A model generated the notes under the pieces. It saw only the letters and a list, made by a program, of their open reading frames with translations. It was not told the origin of the DNA and did not search any database. Both the position numbers and the translations under genes were made by a program. Positions 1 to 13,896 of a stretch of 64,000 nucleotides of DNA are shown one piece after another. The stretch comes from Pratylenchus scribneri (Eukaryota; Nematoda; Chromadorea; Rhabditida; Pratylenchidae): NCBI GenBank assembly GCA_030063045.1, contig JAQSEB010000044.1, positions 558,001 to 622,000 on the forward strand, in the 5' to 3' direction. Positions within the stretch are counted from its first letter, which is position 1. Every line of letters begins with the position of its first letter.

Positions 1-3000
1 ATTTTGAATCCATTTAAAATAAACTATATTTATTTTATTAAATTTTTAAATTAAGAAATTGAATTTTGCATATATTTTATTCCATTTTTATTAATATTTG
101 AATTTTTCATATATACGAAAGATGTAATTTATTTTTTATAATTTAATTTTTTGTATAAATTTCATTTATCTATTTACAACATTTATTATGTATAGTTTTT
201 AATAATTTTTTAAATTAATTTTTTTTTATTTAATAATTTTTTAGTTTCATTTCAATTTTTTTATTTTTCTAAAGATTGTATTTCAAGCCATTATAATAAA
301 ATTTAAATTTATTTTTTTAATTATTTATTTAATTCAATTTTAAGAATATTAATTTCCATTAAAAATGAATGTATCATTTTTCGTTTAATTTAATTATATT
401 TTCAATTCCTTTTATATTTATTTTTTAAATAATAATTTAATATGGATAAATGTCTTTTCACTTTAAATCTAATTCTAAAAATAATTATTTTAACTGTTAT
501 AAATTTAGTATTAAAAAAATAAATAATAATTAAAAAAAGATAGAAATTAATGAGTTAAATTTATTTTTTTAATTATTTAAAATTTTATATCTAATTTAAT
601 TTTATAAAATATAATTATACTAAATAATAAAAATATTCTTTATTTATTAAAAATTTAATTAAATCTTATTATTTTTATATTTAATTAAATTAAATAATTT
701 AAGCTGGCCTACTTGTGAAAATGTATTTTGATTGCCGTGAGTACAGCAACTTTTTCTTTTCTTTGAAATTTGATGATTTAAGAGATAATTTAATTGATTT
801 TTCTGGGAATTTGATAAAATTATTAAAATTATATAAATTTCTTAAAGAATTATTAGTCTAAATTTATAGATTTTAGTCCTCAATTTTTGTAAAAATTACA
901 TAACTTATTTTATTAATTGATTTTTATTAATATATTATAATTTTATTTAAAAAAATTTTTTTCTGGATAATTGGCATCTAAAAGAGCTATCAAAAATCTT
1001 TTATATGATATAATATAATTCGTAACGAACTCAATAATTATTGATTATTATAAATATAGAAAATAAATTTAATTATTTTGTGTTACATAAATTTTTTTTT
1101 CTTAATTTTAAAGCACTAATTTTTCATTTCGCCAAAAAATAAAATCATCTTTTTTCCGAAGCAAAATAACTGGTATAACAATGGATAAAATATATAAAAT
1201 AATAATAAAATTAATTTTTAGCTTTTTATAGCTTATTATCTTTTTATTAAAAAAAATTTTATATTAAAATAATTTAATTTATAAAAATCGACATTTTGAT
1301 CCGTTTTTCTTTAGAGTTACAAATTTTCGAGAATAAACATATTCCAAATTTCTTCGTCCTTTTCTACTATATCGCATAATAAACAAAGAAGAATTCATCA
1401 AGCAATCTTAATTTTGCTCTAATATTGCATGCATGAAATTGAAAAAAAACTTTCATAAATTGTTTTTATTGGGATTATCCATTTTATTTTTCATATCAGT
1501 AATTTAAAAAAATTTATTTATATATTATATTTAAATATTTTTACTATAATTTCTATAATTTTTATCTATACATATGAATATGCCTTTTTTCTTTTAATAT
1601 CCATTTTAATATTTTTATAAATTTTAATATTTATAATAAAGTGATTTATATATTTAATTATTTCCTTTCTACATAAAAAAATAGTTTGATAAACCTTTTT
1701 TTAATAAAACAGCTATTTTAACATCCAAAGCAATATTTTTAGAAATTATAATTATTTGTAAAAGGAAAGAAAGATAAAATCTAAAATTTTTTATTGCATT
1801 AATAATTTTTTTCTAATTCTACAATTTTTTCCCATTTCATTTAGTCGTAAATTTTTAAAATTTACTGTTTATTAGATTTACCGATATTATTTTCTACTGT
1901 TTGTGGACATTATGTAGTAACTTTCATTTATTTTATGTCTTTAGGATTTCGATTAATATTTTTTGATAAATATGATCATATTTAAAATTATATCTTTTTG
2001 CTTTTTTTATAAAATTTTAATTTGGCAATTATTTTCTTATTTTTTTTATTTTTCATAATCTAATTATTTTACTAATATAATTAAAAAATTTCAATATATC
2101 ATATAAAAAATATTATATATAATTATAAATTTATTTTTTTGTGAAAATTATATTTTATCGCTTTTTTAATTTTTTTAAATTTTTATCTAATTCGATTTTA
2201 AAATAATAATATTTATTTTTACAGTCTAGATTTTTTTTCGCAAATTTACAAGAATATTATATATTTGTCAAATAATTTTTTTCATTTAATTTATAATTTT
2301 GAATCGCTGATTGGGTGTTTTTTTATCAAAAAAAACTGTATTTTATAAAATTTCCTTATTTCTTTAGTCATCAATTTTATAAATTTTATTATTATAATAG
2401 ACGATAATTAAATTTTTTAATTAAAAATTTATTTACTTTTGTAAATTAAAAATTTTAGTTTAAAGGATCTTTATATATGATTTGTTAAAATTTTAGAAAA
2501 AAAATATGCATAATTAGATAACTATAAACCCAATTATTAAAGCTATAAATATATTAATCAAACTAATTATTTTGAAAAAAATAGATTTTTATTGTAATTA
2601 ATTTTAAATAAAATTTTCGTTAATTTTATTTAATATAAATAATATTTTTTATTAGATAATAAATTTCTTTGATTTAATATGTATTTGAGGCACTGATAAA
2701 AATATATTTGTAATTAGTTAAATAAAAATAAGGTTTTCAAAAATTTTTTAAAAATATAATATTATTTTTACTATTTTTTTAATTAGATTTCTTCTTAAAA
2801 TCAGACAAGTTTATTACGAAAAAAAGGAAATAAATGATAAATACAACATTTTTCAATAAATTTTCAAGATTATTTTTTTTTTACATTTTTGATTCTAAAT
2901 CAATTCAATTATTCCATTTAAATTTAAATAATTTTTTTAATCCAACAATTTATAGAATTCATTATTCCCTCAATTTTATTTAAAATCCAACAACAATTTC

Positions 3001-3055
3001 ATATTTAATTCTTTAATTTTGAAAATTAATTATCATTTTATAAATTTATTCTTAA
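1..3055. other. AT-rich gene-free stretch
   Basis: Very AT-rich sequence made of short A and T runs. No reading frame of useful length, no RNA gene and no clear repeat could be recognised on either strand. Confidence 0.7.
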
Positions 3056-3163
3056 CAAGTGGACGTAATGGAAGTGGGGCGTAAGAGAAGTGACTGTAAG
3101 GAATATATGGGCCAAAGTAATATATGGGAGAGGGTCATATGTTGGGACTTGGGAGGGTTTGTA

Positions 3164-3181
3164 AACGCGCCAAGGCGCGTT
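3164..3181. other. GC hairpin, AACGCGCC stem
   Basis: AACGCGCC and GGCGCGTT form an 8-bp perfect stem with a 2-nt spacer. It opens a GC island that contrasts sharply with the surrounding AT-rich DNA. Confidence 0.6.
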
Positions 3182-3220
3182 AAACTTACCCTAGGGATTC
3201 TGACTTTGAAATTATTCAAA

Positions 3221-3338
3221 GGTCGTGTACAGGCTCGCTTCGCTCGCCCGCTTTCCTAAGGTAGTGTGCAGGTTCGCTTCGCTCGCCCGCCTTATTAAAA
3301 TCGAGGGCAGGCTCGCTTCGCTCGCCAGCCTTTTTAAG
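3221..3338. repeat. 39-bp tandem repeat, three copies
   Basis: Three successive copies of about 39 bp, each containing the palindromic core GGCTCGCTTCGCTCGCC or a one-base variant (cores near 3,232, 3,270 and 3,310). The core can fold as a hairpin with a TTCG-type loop. The same core recurs in other GC islands of this window, near 13,976 and 55,121. Confidence 0.8.
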
Positions 3339-3344
3339 GTCGTA

Positions 3345-3985
3345 GATTCGAATTTAATTTTTTGAACCGGTTTAAAAACCGTTAAATGGAAGGATCATAA
3401 AATTAATTATTAAAATCGAATTCTTCATATTCCAATACCCACATAACCCATTTTTCACACTTATTGGAGAAAATTTTCATTTTTAAACCGGTTTGCAAAC
3501 CACCTTTTGCGCGGATTACAAAATGCATGTCATTTTTGAATTCCACATGTTCGAAAACCCCGGAATCCCAAATTTCATCTCATTCTGTCAAATTTCTATT
3601 TTTTAACTTTTTTGAACCGGTTTGCAAACCGCCCTTTGCGCAGAACAAAAATTTGAAGTCATTTTTGAATTCTCCATAGTCGAAAACCCCTAAATTTCAC
3701 TTCATTCTGACAAATTTTATATTTTAGAAATTTTAAACCGGTTTGCAAACCATCTGTTGCGCAGATCTCAAAATGGATTTCATTTTTGAATTCTCCATAT
3801 TCGAAAACCCCTGAGTCCCGATTTTCACCTCATTCCGCCCATATTTACATTTTTTGAAATTTTCTAAACCGGTTTTCAAACCACTTCTTGCGCGGATTTC
3901 AAAACTGATGTTATTTTTGAATTTCCCATACCCGAAAACCATGAGTCCCAATTTTCTCCATCCAAATCCTACTTCCACAATAGGG
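3345..3985. repeat. Tandem repeat of 121-131 bp carrying an AAACCGGTTT box
   Basis: Five diverged copies. AACCGGTTT starts at 3,365, 3,486, 3,615, 3,736 and 3,867, so spacing alternates near 121 and 130 bp. Around it a 17-base box AAACCGGTTTGCAAACC is kept almost intact, followed by GCGC(G/A)GA and CATTTTTGAATT blocks, while the rest drifts. Open reading frames here are by-products of the repeat. The same box occurs at about 14.0-14.3 kb and 60.3-60.6 kb in otherwise different sequence. Confidence 0.85.
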
Positions 3986-4350
3986 TTAGCTCTGGTGTGG
4001 GATATGGCCAAATCATGACCTGCGCATAGAACTTAACAAACTCCTCCTAGGCCAAGCTGCGCATCCCTGCATGCTATATACCATTTTGAATTCCACACTT
4101 GGGTGCGGGTCTCCAGCTATATTTCATTTCAAAAGACCCACCCAAAAAAAGTTACAAACGAAAATGTAAAAAAAGCGGTCAAATTCTAAGTCCAAAAACC
4201 GGTTTTCTCCCTCTGCTAACCATGTGGCCAAACTCAACCTCAAACCAAACCCTCTTAAATTACTCTAAATGAACGCTTTTTGGATGCATTTTTCCAAACC
4301 CCATCCCCCAACTCCCATCCGGAACTTTATTATAAGCCAAAACCGAGGCG
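3986..4350. other. GC-moderate unique segment beside the tandem repeat
   Basis: No coding potential is seen. It has one further AAACCGGTTTT at 4,196. It shares short blocks (TATACCATT, AAAAAAAGTTACAAAC) in the same order with 14.06-14.15 kb, so the two islands are probably diverged copies of one repeat family. Confidence 0.5.
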
Positions 4351-6944
4351 ACAAAGCTTTTTATATTGTATATAAAAAATATATTCAAAATTTTTTAATT
4401 TAAAATGAAATAAAAAATTTCTAATATTCAACAATTTAAATTTAGTTTACTATATAAACGATATAAATTGAAAGATATTACTAAATCGGAAATAAATATA
4501 ATGCAAAAAATTTTTAATTAATAAATAATTTTTTTTCCATTCTAAATTTAATTCATTTTTTAATTTAAAATTATAATTTTAGTTTATTTAAATTTTGGAT
4601 ATATATTTAAATTTTATATTTAATAATTTTTAAAAAAATTTTATTAAATATTTAAGATTCTTTAATATTTTTAATAAATGTTTTATATTATTTTATTTGA
4701 TTATAAATTTTTATATTTAATTATTTTATAATAATTTTTATAAAAAATTAGAATGTTTAACTATATTTAATTCAGTATTCATATAAATATTTTTTCAAGC
4801 ATTATCCACTATTTTCCCATCAATTTAAAAAATCAAAAATTTAAAATATTTTTAAATTTATTTTAACTTTCAGAAAATTATAGTTGTCTATAATTATCTT
4901 GTTGAAGAGAGTGTTTTATTTCTCTTGGCCCAAAAGAATATAATTATTATAAAATTTATTATTATATTATCCAAAGAAATTTTCCTTTATTAATATTCCT
5001 TTTCTGGCTCCTGAAGAAAATTTGGCATCCAAAAAATTTAAAACTGCCTAACTACTTATAATAGAATTTGATGTAATTTAAAATTTTGATATCATATTTT
5101 TTTGTATTGCTAAGCAGATAATGTTCAAATTTAATTTAATTTCTAAATAATTTTAAATTTTCGTTCATATTTTGCATTTTAATATTTATTTAGATTAAAA
5201 GTATATTGTTAAGCTTATCTCCACATTCGAATTAACTAAAAAAAATACAATTTTTTCCAATTGCTTACATAAATTTATTTAATTATTCTGGAATTTCATT
5301 CAATAGAATTTTCTAATTTATAATATTATCAGTGGATCCACTGCATAAAAGTACACTTTGTATTTTGGACAAATATTCATTTATTTGATTATTAGATGCA
5401 AATTAAAATATTTTTATATGTAGATTTTAAATATTTATTTTCCTTCATCCATTCATTCCATATATTTATAATTCCTAAAATTTTTTCTTTATTTTGCCTA
5501 CATTATTAAAATTTTAATTTTTTAAAATTATTTCTATTTTATCCATATTTTGTTAATTTATTTTATTAATATATTTTTTTCTATCAGAAAAATTCCATTT
5601 CAAAATCGTCATTAACGAAATTTTTCGCGTTAAATTAGTGAATTGATTATTTACCGTCTGAATATCCAAATGAATGTTATTAATAATTTGAACTATTAAT
5701 TTGCATATTGTTTGGCATATCCATCTATGCATGATAAACAATAAATTATTTTTCTCTTGCAGAATATATTGAATAAATATTTCTTAACAACTTTATTTTT
5801 TAAATTTTAGTTGATCTTTATTAGAAATAAAAAATCTTATTTAAAGTAAGATTTATCAATAGAATAAAATTAATTTTAAAGTATTAAATAAATAAATTTT
5901 TTTATATATTTTATTATTAATTTTTTTGATAAAATATTACATTTATTCCTATCTTTTTCCTAATATGAAAAATTAATATTTCTATACCAGAATTTGTATG
6001 TATATTATTATTTATTTTTGGACTTGAATTTTTAGCTTTTGATATTAACCATGTGAATTTTAAGCTTTTGTTATAACTTTAATAATATATACTTTGAATA
6101 AATTATTTTAAAGAATATTTACAATTTTAATAAATGATATTGATTTTGATTTTTTGATTCAATTCCTGTAGGTTAATTTGTCTTACTTTTCATGGTCATT
6201 TCTTTTCCTTATCTGCTAGGAGTAATTCTTATTTGTCATATTATTTCTTCTTCTTCTTTCGCAATTGCTTTATTTATTTTAGACACAAATAATTTTGATA
6301 TATATGTAATTTTTAAATTTAATTATATTTAATTTTAATTTATGATGTATTTTTTGTATTTATAATATCTATATAATTGTTCATTACAATCTGCTTATTA
6401 ATGTCATAATCATATAATTTAACAGATATTATTAATAATTTTGCATTAAAATTTGATATTTTTTGTATTTTTTCATTTAGATTTTAAATCTTATATACAT
6501 ATTAATCTTGTAAGATCAATTTGTCATCATAATGGAAAAATATTCGGCAAATTTATTAATTTTTATCCAATGTTCCATTAATAAATTTTTAAATTTTCAG
6601 TAATATAAAAATTTAATATTGTTACCAATGGTCGTAGTTGCTATCATATCATCAATTGTTTGGTTATATCGCTTGATTTATCTATTGCAGACTGTTGATT
6701 ATATAAGAATTATATTTTTTATTTTAATTACATGTAAATTAAATTATATTATTAATATTTATATTATTTTACTTAAATTAACAATTCTTTTTATTGCTTA
6801 TAAATTTATTTAAAATATTTGTTACATTTTTAATGAACTTTTAATTATTATTATTATAAAAGGGAAATATTTAATTTGCATAAAAAATTATTGAATTTGC
6901 ATAAAAGAGTATTGAAATTGCATAAATAAAACAAAAATATTATT
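4351..6944. other. AT-rich gene-free stretch
   Basis: Low-complexity A/T sequence. Short frames such as those at 5,553-5,741 and 6,619-6,813 have only A/T-driven codons (Ile, Asn, Lys, Phe, Leu) and no motif, so I do not call genes. Confidence 0.65.
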
Positions 6945-7112
6945 AAGCCGGATATGGAGGGATTAAGGTGGATATGGGGGGATTAAGTCGGATTAAGCCC
7001 CGGAATGGACGGGAAATGCTCCTAAGGCCCAGTGGAAGGCCGGGTAGTGTCTTATAGTGCGCGGGATATAACCGGATATATGGGGATTAAGGTGGGATAT
7101 TTAATAGTTATA
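6945..7112 (+). repeat. Isolated inverted fragment of the composite satellite
   Basis: A GC-richer patch in AT-rich DNA with repeated GGATTAAG and GGATAT words (about 6,954-6,998 and 7,062-7,110). Its segment GTGCGCGGGATATAACCGG closely matches the reverse complement of satellite sequence near 36,930-36,965, and the GGCCC/GGGTAG part matches the neighbouring hairpin module. It is therefore a small copy of the 14-43 kb satellite in the opposite orientation, more than 7 kb away. Confidence 0.75.
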
Positions 7113-10100
7113 AATTTATAAAATATTAAATGAAAGATTGAAAAATTTAAGATTTAATATTTTTTATTTAAAATTAATTTTTCCTTTCAATTCATAATAA
7201 GTAATAATTTAATCATTTATATTTTTCTTCCTTTCCCTGTGCTTCTGATATTTTTCTCATAATTCCCATTATAAAAATCTGCATTTTTTGAAATTTCTTT
7301 CATTATATATATTTTATAATATTAAAAAATTTTGCGAAAATAAATAAATATTTAGATTACAAATTTAACTTTAATATAACCAAATATTTTTTTTCGATAA
7401 TCAAAATAACAAATATAAAAAATGATGAATCATTAAATTCAGATTGGAAAAAAATAAAATGAAAAATAACAATTATTTGCTTTTTTATAATTTTCAACAA
7501 ATTTTATTTGCAAATATTTATAAATAAATTTTCCTAGAATTTAAATAATTTAATTTTATATATATAATTATAAACATTGTCTTATAGGCTATTTATCTTT
7601 TATATTGTGTTCCTAATAAAAGTTTTTCCATCTTATTTACATAAAATATAAATTTTTATTTTCATATTTAGAATGAGCGGCCAGTGAATACAATAAGAAT
7701 TTTTAGTTTTGGTAAACGGAGACTAGGCTTTAATAATTTTTTTTTTAGATTTGCATTCACCACATGTATTTGGTATCATATTATATAAAATTTAGATTTT
7801 TCCTACATCCCCATATAATAAATTTTACATCACTTTGTTGGTCTGGAAAATTGGAAGCTAGAATGGTTCCTTTAATTGAAACTTGATATTCGTACACGCA
7901 TATTTTTATGATTTTTTAGCTTTATATGTTTTTATTGTTAAAATTTCGTTTTTTTAAAGATTTTTAATTAAAAATTTCTTTTCTTTTCTATTTTTTTAAT
8001 AAGTAAATGAATTATATTTTATTCATTTTTTCTCGATATTTTTCGCCTTTTTATTGACAAATATCATTCACATCATTTCCCTTATCAACATTTCGATCCA
8101 GATAATATCACTCTCCTTGAATTTACTTATTTAATTTGTAACAAGAATTGTTGCTCGCAGGATTTCTATTCATTGAAAATATATTTTTTCCATATTTGTT
8201 TATTTATTTACAAAAAATATTAATTAACATATCAAAAAATTTTTTCTCTTTTATAAAATTAATTATTTTTCTTTTTATTAATTATTATTTTTTTAAAAAT
8301 TATTATTTTTTTAAAATAAATTCATATATAATATTTTTTGATTAGGAAATCCTATTTATTGCAATGATTATATTTAGTTTTGAAAAAAATAGGCCCAATT
8401 ATTTTAAAATTTTCTTTATTTATAATTTTTTAAATTTAAATAAAAAAAGATATAAGTGTATTAAAAAAGAAAAAGGGAGAATTTTTTAAAATTATTTTTA
8501 TAAAATTTATTTTTTACAAAAATTTCATTCGCATTAACATTCAATTTTTTTCTAGTCAATAAATCTTCTAATTAACAATTTTATTTTCATTTTTATAAAT
8601 TATGCTCTTCAACATAATTTAACTATTTTTTACAGCGGAGATTGAATATTCTATGTATTTATTCAATTATGCTTGAGAAATGAGAAAAATATTAGTTTAC
8701 TAATAATTTATTTTTTTAATAATTAAATATAAATATTAAGGCAAATAAATGCCACGATTAAGCAATAATGTCATACATAATATATATTACGAAAAATTTT
8801 TCATAAATTTCTAATATTTATTGTTATTTATTCTTTTAATTTTTGTTTTTAATTAATATTTTATTTCACAATATAATTTAATCAGATGGGTTAACATTAA
8901 ATTTATTATAATTGCATTAATTGTTATTGAATTATTCTTATTAAAAAATATAGATATTTTTAATAATTTGCCTTAATGAAAAATCATTAAATTTTTATAT
9001 TAATAAAATTAAAAAAAAATTTATAAATTTTAAAATGTTTTGATTTGATTATTTTTGGCCAATTTTGCTGCTATTAGCGATGCAATGACGCTGTCAATAC
9101 AGCCATTAATTATAAAATTTAACATAATTTTTAAATCGAATTTTTGGTTAGATCATAGGAGGAGGGATGCTTTTTTATAGTGTCGTTCCTGCCGTATTTA
9201 CTTCTCAAAATTTAAAAATTTTTCCATATAAAACCAGTTCTTTACCTCAACGCAAATCCTTCGCTACTCCAACCACATCCTATACGAACTCCACAATAAT
9301 TGCTATTTTTATGAATTTTTAAAATTAATTTTTAATCTATTTTAAATATTTTTAATACTTTTATATTTACTTCTGATAAATTAATTTTTTTTAAAATTTA
9401 ATTATTTATTTGTTTTTCTATTAGTATTTTATACAAAGCTAAAGAAATGATGAATCGGCAGTCATGTGTTCTATCTCTTGGTCTATGTAATGGTGAAGTA
9501 ATCGAATAATTAAATAAAATTTGATTTAAAATTAAAAATCAATTTACTTTAACTTGATTCAATATGTTTAATAATTTCTTTTTTTGTTCCAAAAAAGGCT
9601 TATATAAAAATTATATAAATTATTTTGGCTCAGTAATTTATAAATCATTCTTCATTCTACTAATCGAAAATTTTAATACATTTAGTAATTTTCAATTGAA
9701 AATTTAATCATATATAAATTTAATATAAAATTTAAAAATACCGATTTTATAATTTTATCACAAATTTTAATTAAAATTATCATTTTTTTAAACTAATTTT
9801 CATGCTTTTTCTTAAGATGAAATAAAAATTAAATATTTCTTAAAATATTTGAATTTTTAGTTTATTTCATATACTTTATTTTTATTTTTTTTTAAAATCT
9901 ACAATCAAATTAATTTTTGTGTAAATTAAATAAATTTTTTTTATTAAATTAAAAAAACCTTCTTATTTTCTTCATAGTTTAATCCAATATAAAATAGATT
10001 ATTTGAAATATTTTTTAATATTTTATTATTTAAAAAGAAACTAAAGTTCATCCTTTAAAATTATCTAGCAAAATTTCGGCATAATTTTAAATTACAATGG

Positions 10101-10131
10101 AAAAATTAGAGAATTATTCGTACATTGCTAA
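7113..10131. other. AT-rich gene-free stretch
   Basis: A/T-dominated sequence with no convincing reading frame or RNA gene. The frame at 8,148-8,345 is Phe/Ile/Leu/Tyr-rich low complexity and is not called. Confidence 0.65.
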
Positions 10132-10139
10132 AATTTTTC

Positions 10140-10863
10140 GGTACTTGTATACTTTGTATCCGCCAGAACCCTTAAAAAATTGCGAATTTTTTTTTCGCTT
10201 TAAAATCAATTTTAAATGTTTAATTTATGTTTTTTAGCTATGGAAGAATTAAAAGAGTTCAAATTACGCGATTTATTCGACAAATTACGCCTTTCTGACA
10301 AGGAATTTGAAAATTGGTTCAAAGAATTAAATTTACTTCACACACAAAGAGTTTGCGAATGTGGCAAGGCAATGTGCTACAAATGGATTAAAAATCGTCG
10401 GAATCCACTATGGATTTGCAATTGGCGGAAAAATCATAACGGAAAACAGCCATCAAAAGGATTTTACGAGGGAACTTTTTTTGAAACAGGTGAGAAAAAG
10501 GGATCAAAAATTAATAATTTTCTACTTCAGGTTTTTGAATTTACATATTACTGGGTACGTGACACACACAAACAAAAGGATTTTGAATTTGATATGGGCA
10601 TCAGTCGCAAAATCATAGTGGATTGCACACCGATCAGCAGTTATAAGCTATGTGCATGAATTTATGTGGCGAAAAGAATTTGGAGGACCCGATATTTTTT
10701 TCCATTTTTGGTCTCAAGTTTCACAAATATACCCCATTTAATTCACTTTGTTGTTTTTTTTTTGTTATAAAAATGCATTAATAAACATTTAAAATTGATT
10801 TTAAAGCGAAAAAAAAATCGAAATTTTTTAAGGGTTCTGGCGGATACAAAGTATACAAGTACC
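10140..10863 (+). mobile_element. Merlin-family DNA transposon, 724 bp, internally deleted
   Basis: The ends are inverted repeats of about 82 bp (10,140-10,222 and 10,782-10,863) beginning GGTACTTGTATACTTTGT, nearly perfect except for one substitution and a one-base length change. The element is flanked by a perfect 8-bp direct duplication AATTTTTC (10,132-10,139 and 10,864-10,871). Merlin/IS1016-type elements are known to make 8-9 bp duplications, and the internal frame resembles the N-terminus of their transposases. The missing catalytic core makes it non-autonomous; clean TIRs and TSD suggest fairly recent insertion. Confidence 0.9.
10240..10741 (+). pseudogene. Merlin transposase remnant lacking the DDE core
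   Basis: The frame from ATG 10,240 (or 10,216, inside the left inverted repeat) gives a Zn-finger-like CxC...C...C cluster (CECGKAMC, then WIC), then GTFFE, FTYYWVRD and DMGISRKIIVDC. This order fits the N-terminal domain of IS1595/ISXO2-like Merlin transposases. It stops at 10,657-10,659. In the next frame, from 10,631 to a stop at 10,741, HEFMWRKEFGGPDIF resembles the extreme C-terminus of the same family. The usual catalytic DDE region between these parts is absent, so a central deletion has fused N- and C-terminal coding out of frame. A possible 41-bp GT-AG segment inside is better read as coding because YYWVRD continues in frame. Confidence 0.8.
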
Positions 10864-10871
10864 AATTTTTC

Positions 10872-13866
10872 AATGACTTTTCGGAAATAGAATTTACTTG
10901 TTTTTATATTTTAAATCATAGAATAATTCTTAAATAGTATATTAATTTTAATTAACAAAAAATATTAAAAATAAAAATGAGATTTTTAACTAAGTTGCAA
11001 TTATTAAATTTTCCAATTAATTTTGCTCACCGTGACTCTTTTTAGGTTTATTTTCGTTGAAGGTGAGGAATGTCATTTCGTTTTTTTTTATAAAATTACA
11101 GATGATAAAAATAAAATATAATTGTTAAAAATTTCATAATTTTTAAGGCATATTATTTAAATTTTAATAAATAAAAATTCAATTTATATATCTTCTTCAA
11201 TTTAATTTAGTAATGTGAGGAAATAAAATTAAGGCAATATTATAATTTATTCAATATTGCTCCTAGAAATAATATTCACCAATGGAGGAGGCGAAGCCGG
11301 CATGCTCTCCAATGGAACTAAAGCAAAATCTCAATTAATGAAAAATGAGATGGAATATTTATCAACATTATTTAATTTTATACCTCATTTCCAAACCATA
11401 GGCTTCATAATCCTAATAATTATTTCAAAATAAATTAAGAAAAATGTTTATGATAAAATGTTTAGTAATTTCTCTTTTTCAGAATTTTTTAAAAATTTTT
11501 ATAGAATGAAGAATAATATTATTTAATTGCAAAATTTTAATTATAATATAATAATTTAAAATATTTGTTTGTTTCTTATTTTTTATTATTTTATTTTTAT
11601 AATATTTAAAAAAAAAAATTAAATGAAAGTTTTTAGATTGAAAATAGACATATTTTTAAAAATAATTTTTTATTATTTTAGTTGTTATTTATTCTTTACT
11701 TTTTAAATTTCAATATTGTTAAATTAAATTTATTTATTTTCGCAATATTTTTTTTATTTTATAAGATTTTTTTAAAACTATCCTTTTTAATTTTTTAAAA
11801 ATTTTTTGCCAAAGAATCTGCGAAATTTTTTTTCATTCTGAATATGTTCTTCATTTACTTACTGTTGAGTTTAATCATTTCAAATAAGTCTTTAATTCGA
11901 AAATATTTTAGTTTTTAAAAAGAATCTGAGACAAAATAAAAAAATTGTTTATAAATATATTTCATGTGATCAAATTTATCCTGACTTTGTAATAAAAGGA
12001 TAATATAAACAATTTTAATTCATCAAAAAAATTTATAATTATTAAAAAACAATCAATTTTATTTATTAAAATATTCCTTTTTTATGATTATAAATAAAAT
12101 TTTAGCATAATATTCACTCATATTTTTCTATTATTTTAAATTTGTAGCTGATGAAATTATAAAGATTATTTTATTTTGATGGATATAATATTTTGTAAAA
12201 AGTGTTGTTTTCTTATTCAGTAATAATTTAAAAAAATGTTAAAAATGTTTTAAAAGTATTTATGTCACTATAAGTAAATTTTAAAATTAACCAATTAATT
12301 ATTTCATGTGTCATAATAATTATTATATTATATTTAAATAAATAAATTCATGATAAATTTTTTAATAAATTCATTCATTTATTTGTTAAATTATAATTTA
12401 TTTTTAAAAGTAATTGATTTTGAAAACAATTAACAATTAAATTTTAAAGATAATTGAAATTTTATATCATGCGAAATTTTTGTTTACTTAATTTAAAATT
12501 ATTTGAAAAAATTTTTATTTTAATTATATATTTCTAAATTTTTCTTAAATATATTTATAAAATATAACGTTTATTCACTAATTTTTAAATTATTACATTA
12601 TATTAATTTGTTAAAATTAGTATTTTTCAGAAATTTTCTCTCTTTTTTGTTACGTTCCATATTGTAAAAATCATTTTTATAGCAAGCATAAAATAGATTT
12701 GAATAAATCTTATTATATAATTTTAATATTTATGTCTTTGATTTTTAAATAATATTTTTATTTTTTTTAAATTTCAATCTTTGTTTTTAATAAAAAATAT
12801 TATTTTAATTTGATATAATAAAACATTGCCGGCAACAATTCAATTATAGAATGTAAGTTTTTAAATAATTTTTCTATTTATTTTATTAATAAATCATTTA
12901 TATCCTTATAATAAATATATTAAATTAATATTAAATTTTTATATCATATAGTTTCATTCGGTTATATATAATTTTTTTTACTATTTAATATATCCGAATT
13001 CTTCAGATTGCTTGCTTTTTCTACAATCATAGGGCAAATGTTCTTGGAAACACGAAGTTTGACGTCTAATATTAAAAATAAAATACATAAATTTCAATAT
13101 ACGAGAAACAAATTAAATCTAATTATCTGGAGAAAATTTTTTTTATGATCATTTTATAAAAATATTATTTTTAAAGATATTTTTTATATACATATAAGAA
13201 TTAATAATTAAATTTCAATTTTTTATTTAATACATTGATATTTTTATTTTATTTTTATATATTAAATTATCATTTTGATATCCAATTAATTTCCACTAAT
13301 TTCTTGAAACTGTTTTAATCATCTTTCTTTAAAATTTTAATAAATTTTTATTATGTAAAAATTTTCATGAAATGATTTGCTATAGAAAATGACGCAAAAA
13401 TATCTAAGGTCATTAATAATAAATAGAATTTTTATGACATAATTTCGCTTTAATTTCGTTTTCTACTTGAATATTCTTTTGAAGATAAAAAAGAAGAGAA
13501 ACGAGGAAAAATTTTTTCATTTAAAAAAAAGATTTTCTTTTGAAAAATAAATAAAAATTATAATTATTTTTATTATATAAAAAATATTTGCACGGAATCC
13601 TGTAAATATTATTATGAGCCCGCAGAGAGCATAAATTTTTGTCTAAATTTTTAAAATTTTGGCCGAGTTATAAAATTCATTTGCTTTTTTAATAACTTTA
13701 ATTTTGCTATAATAATATTGTTTAATGTCCTAAATTATTTAAATAAAAAAATTTAGACATTAATTTAAAATATTTTTTAATCTCTATATAATTATTCAAC
13801 AAATTCCTGAATTTATCTAACAAACAAACAGCAATAATTCTTTATGGAAAAATTATTTTTAAATTT
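10872..13866. other. AT-rich gene-free stretch
   Basis: A/T-rich sequence with no supported gene. A small less AT-rich patch at about 11,265-11,335 has no frame or recognised motif. Confidence 0.65.
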
Positions 13867-13867
13867 A

Positions 13868-13896
13868 AAACCAGTGGGGCAGAGCCCCACTGGTTT
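13868..13896. other. Perfect hairpin at the edge of the GC island
   Basis: AAACCAGTGGGG and its exact complement CCCCACTGGTTT are separated by a 5-nt spacer. A comparable CCCGGGG hairpin sits at the start of the GC island at 54.4 kb. Confidence 0.85.

Noticed and set aside
3733..4011. 92-codon minus-strand frame
   Set aside because: It lies on the 121-131 bp tandem repeat and is not kept in the neighbouring copies.
10490..10531. 41-bp GT-AG intron in the Merlin frame
   Set aside because: Removing it introduces a stop, whereas the unspliced frame keeps family-like residues (FTYYWVRD).
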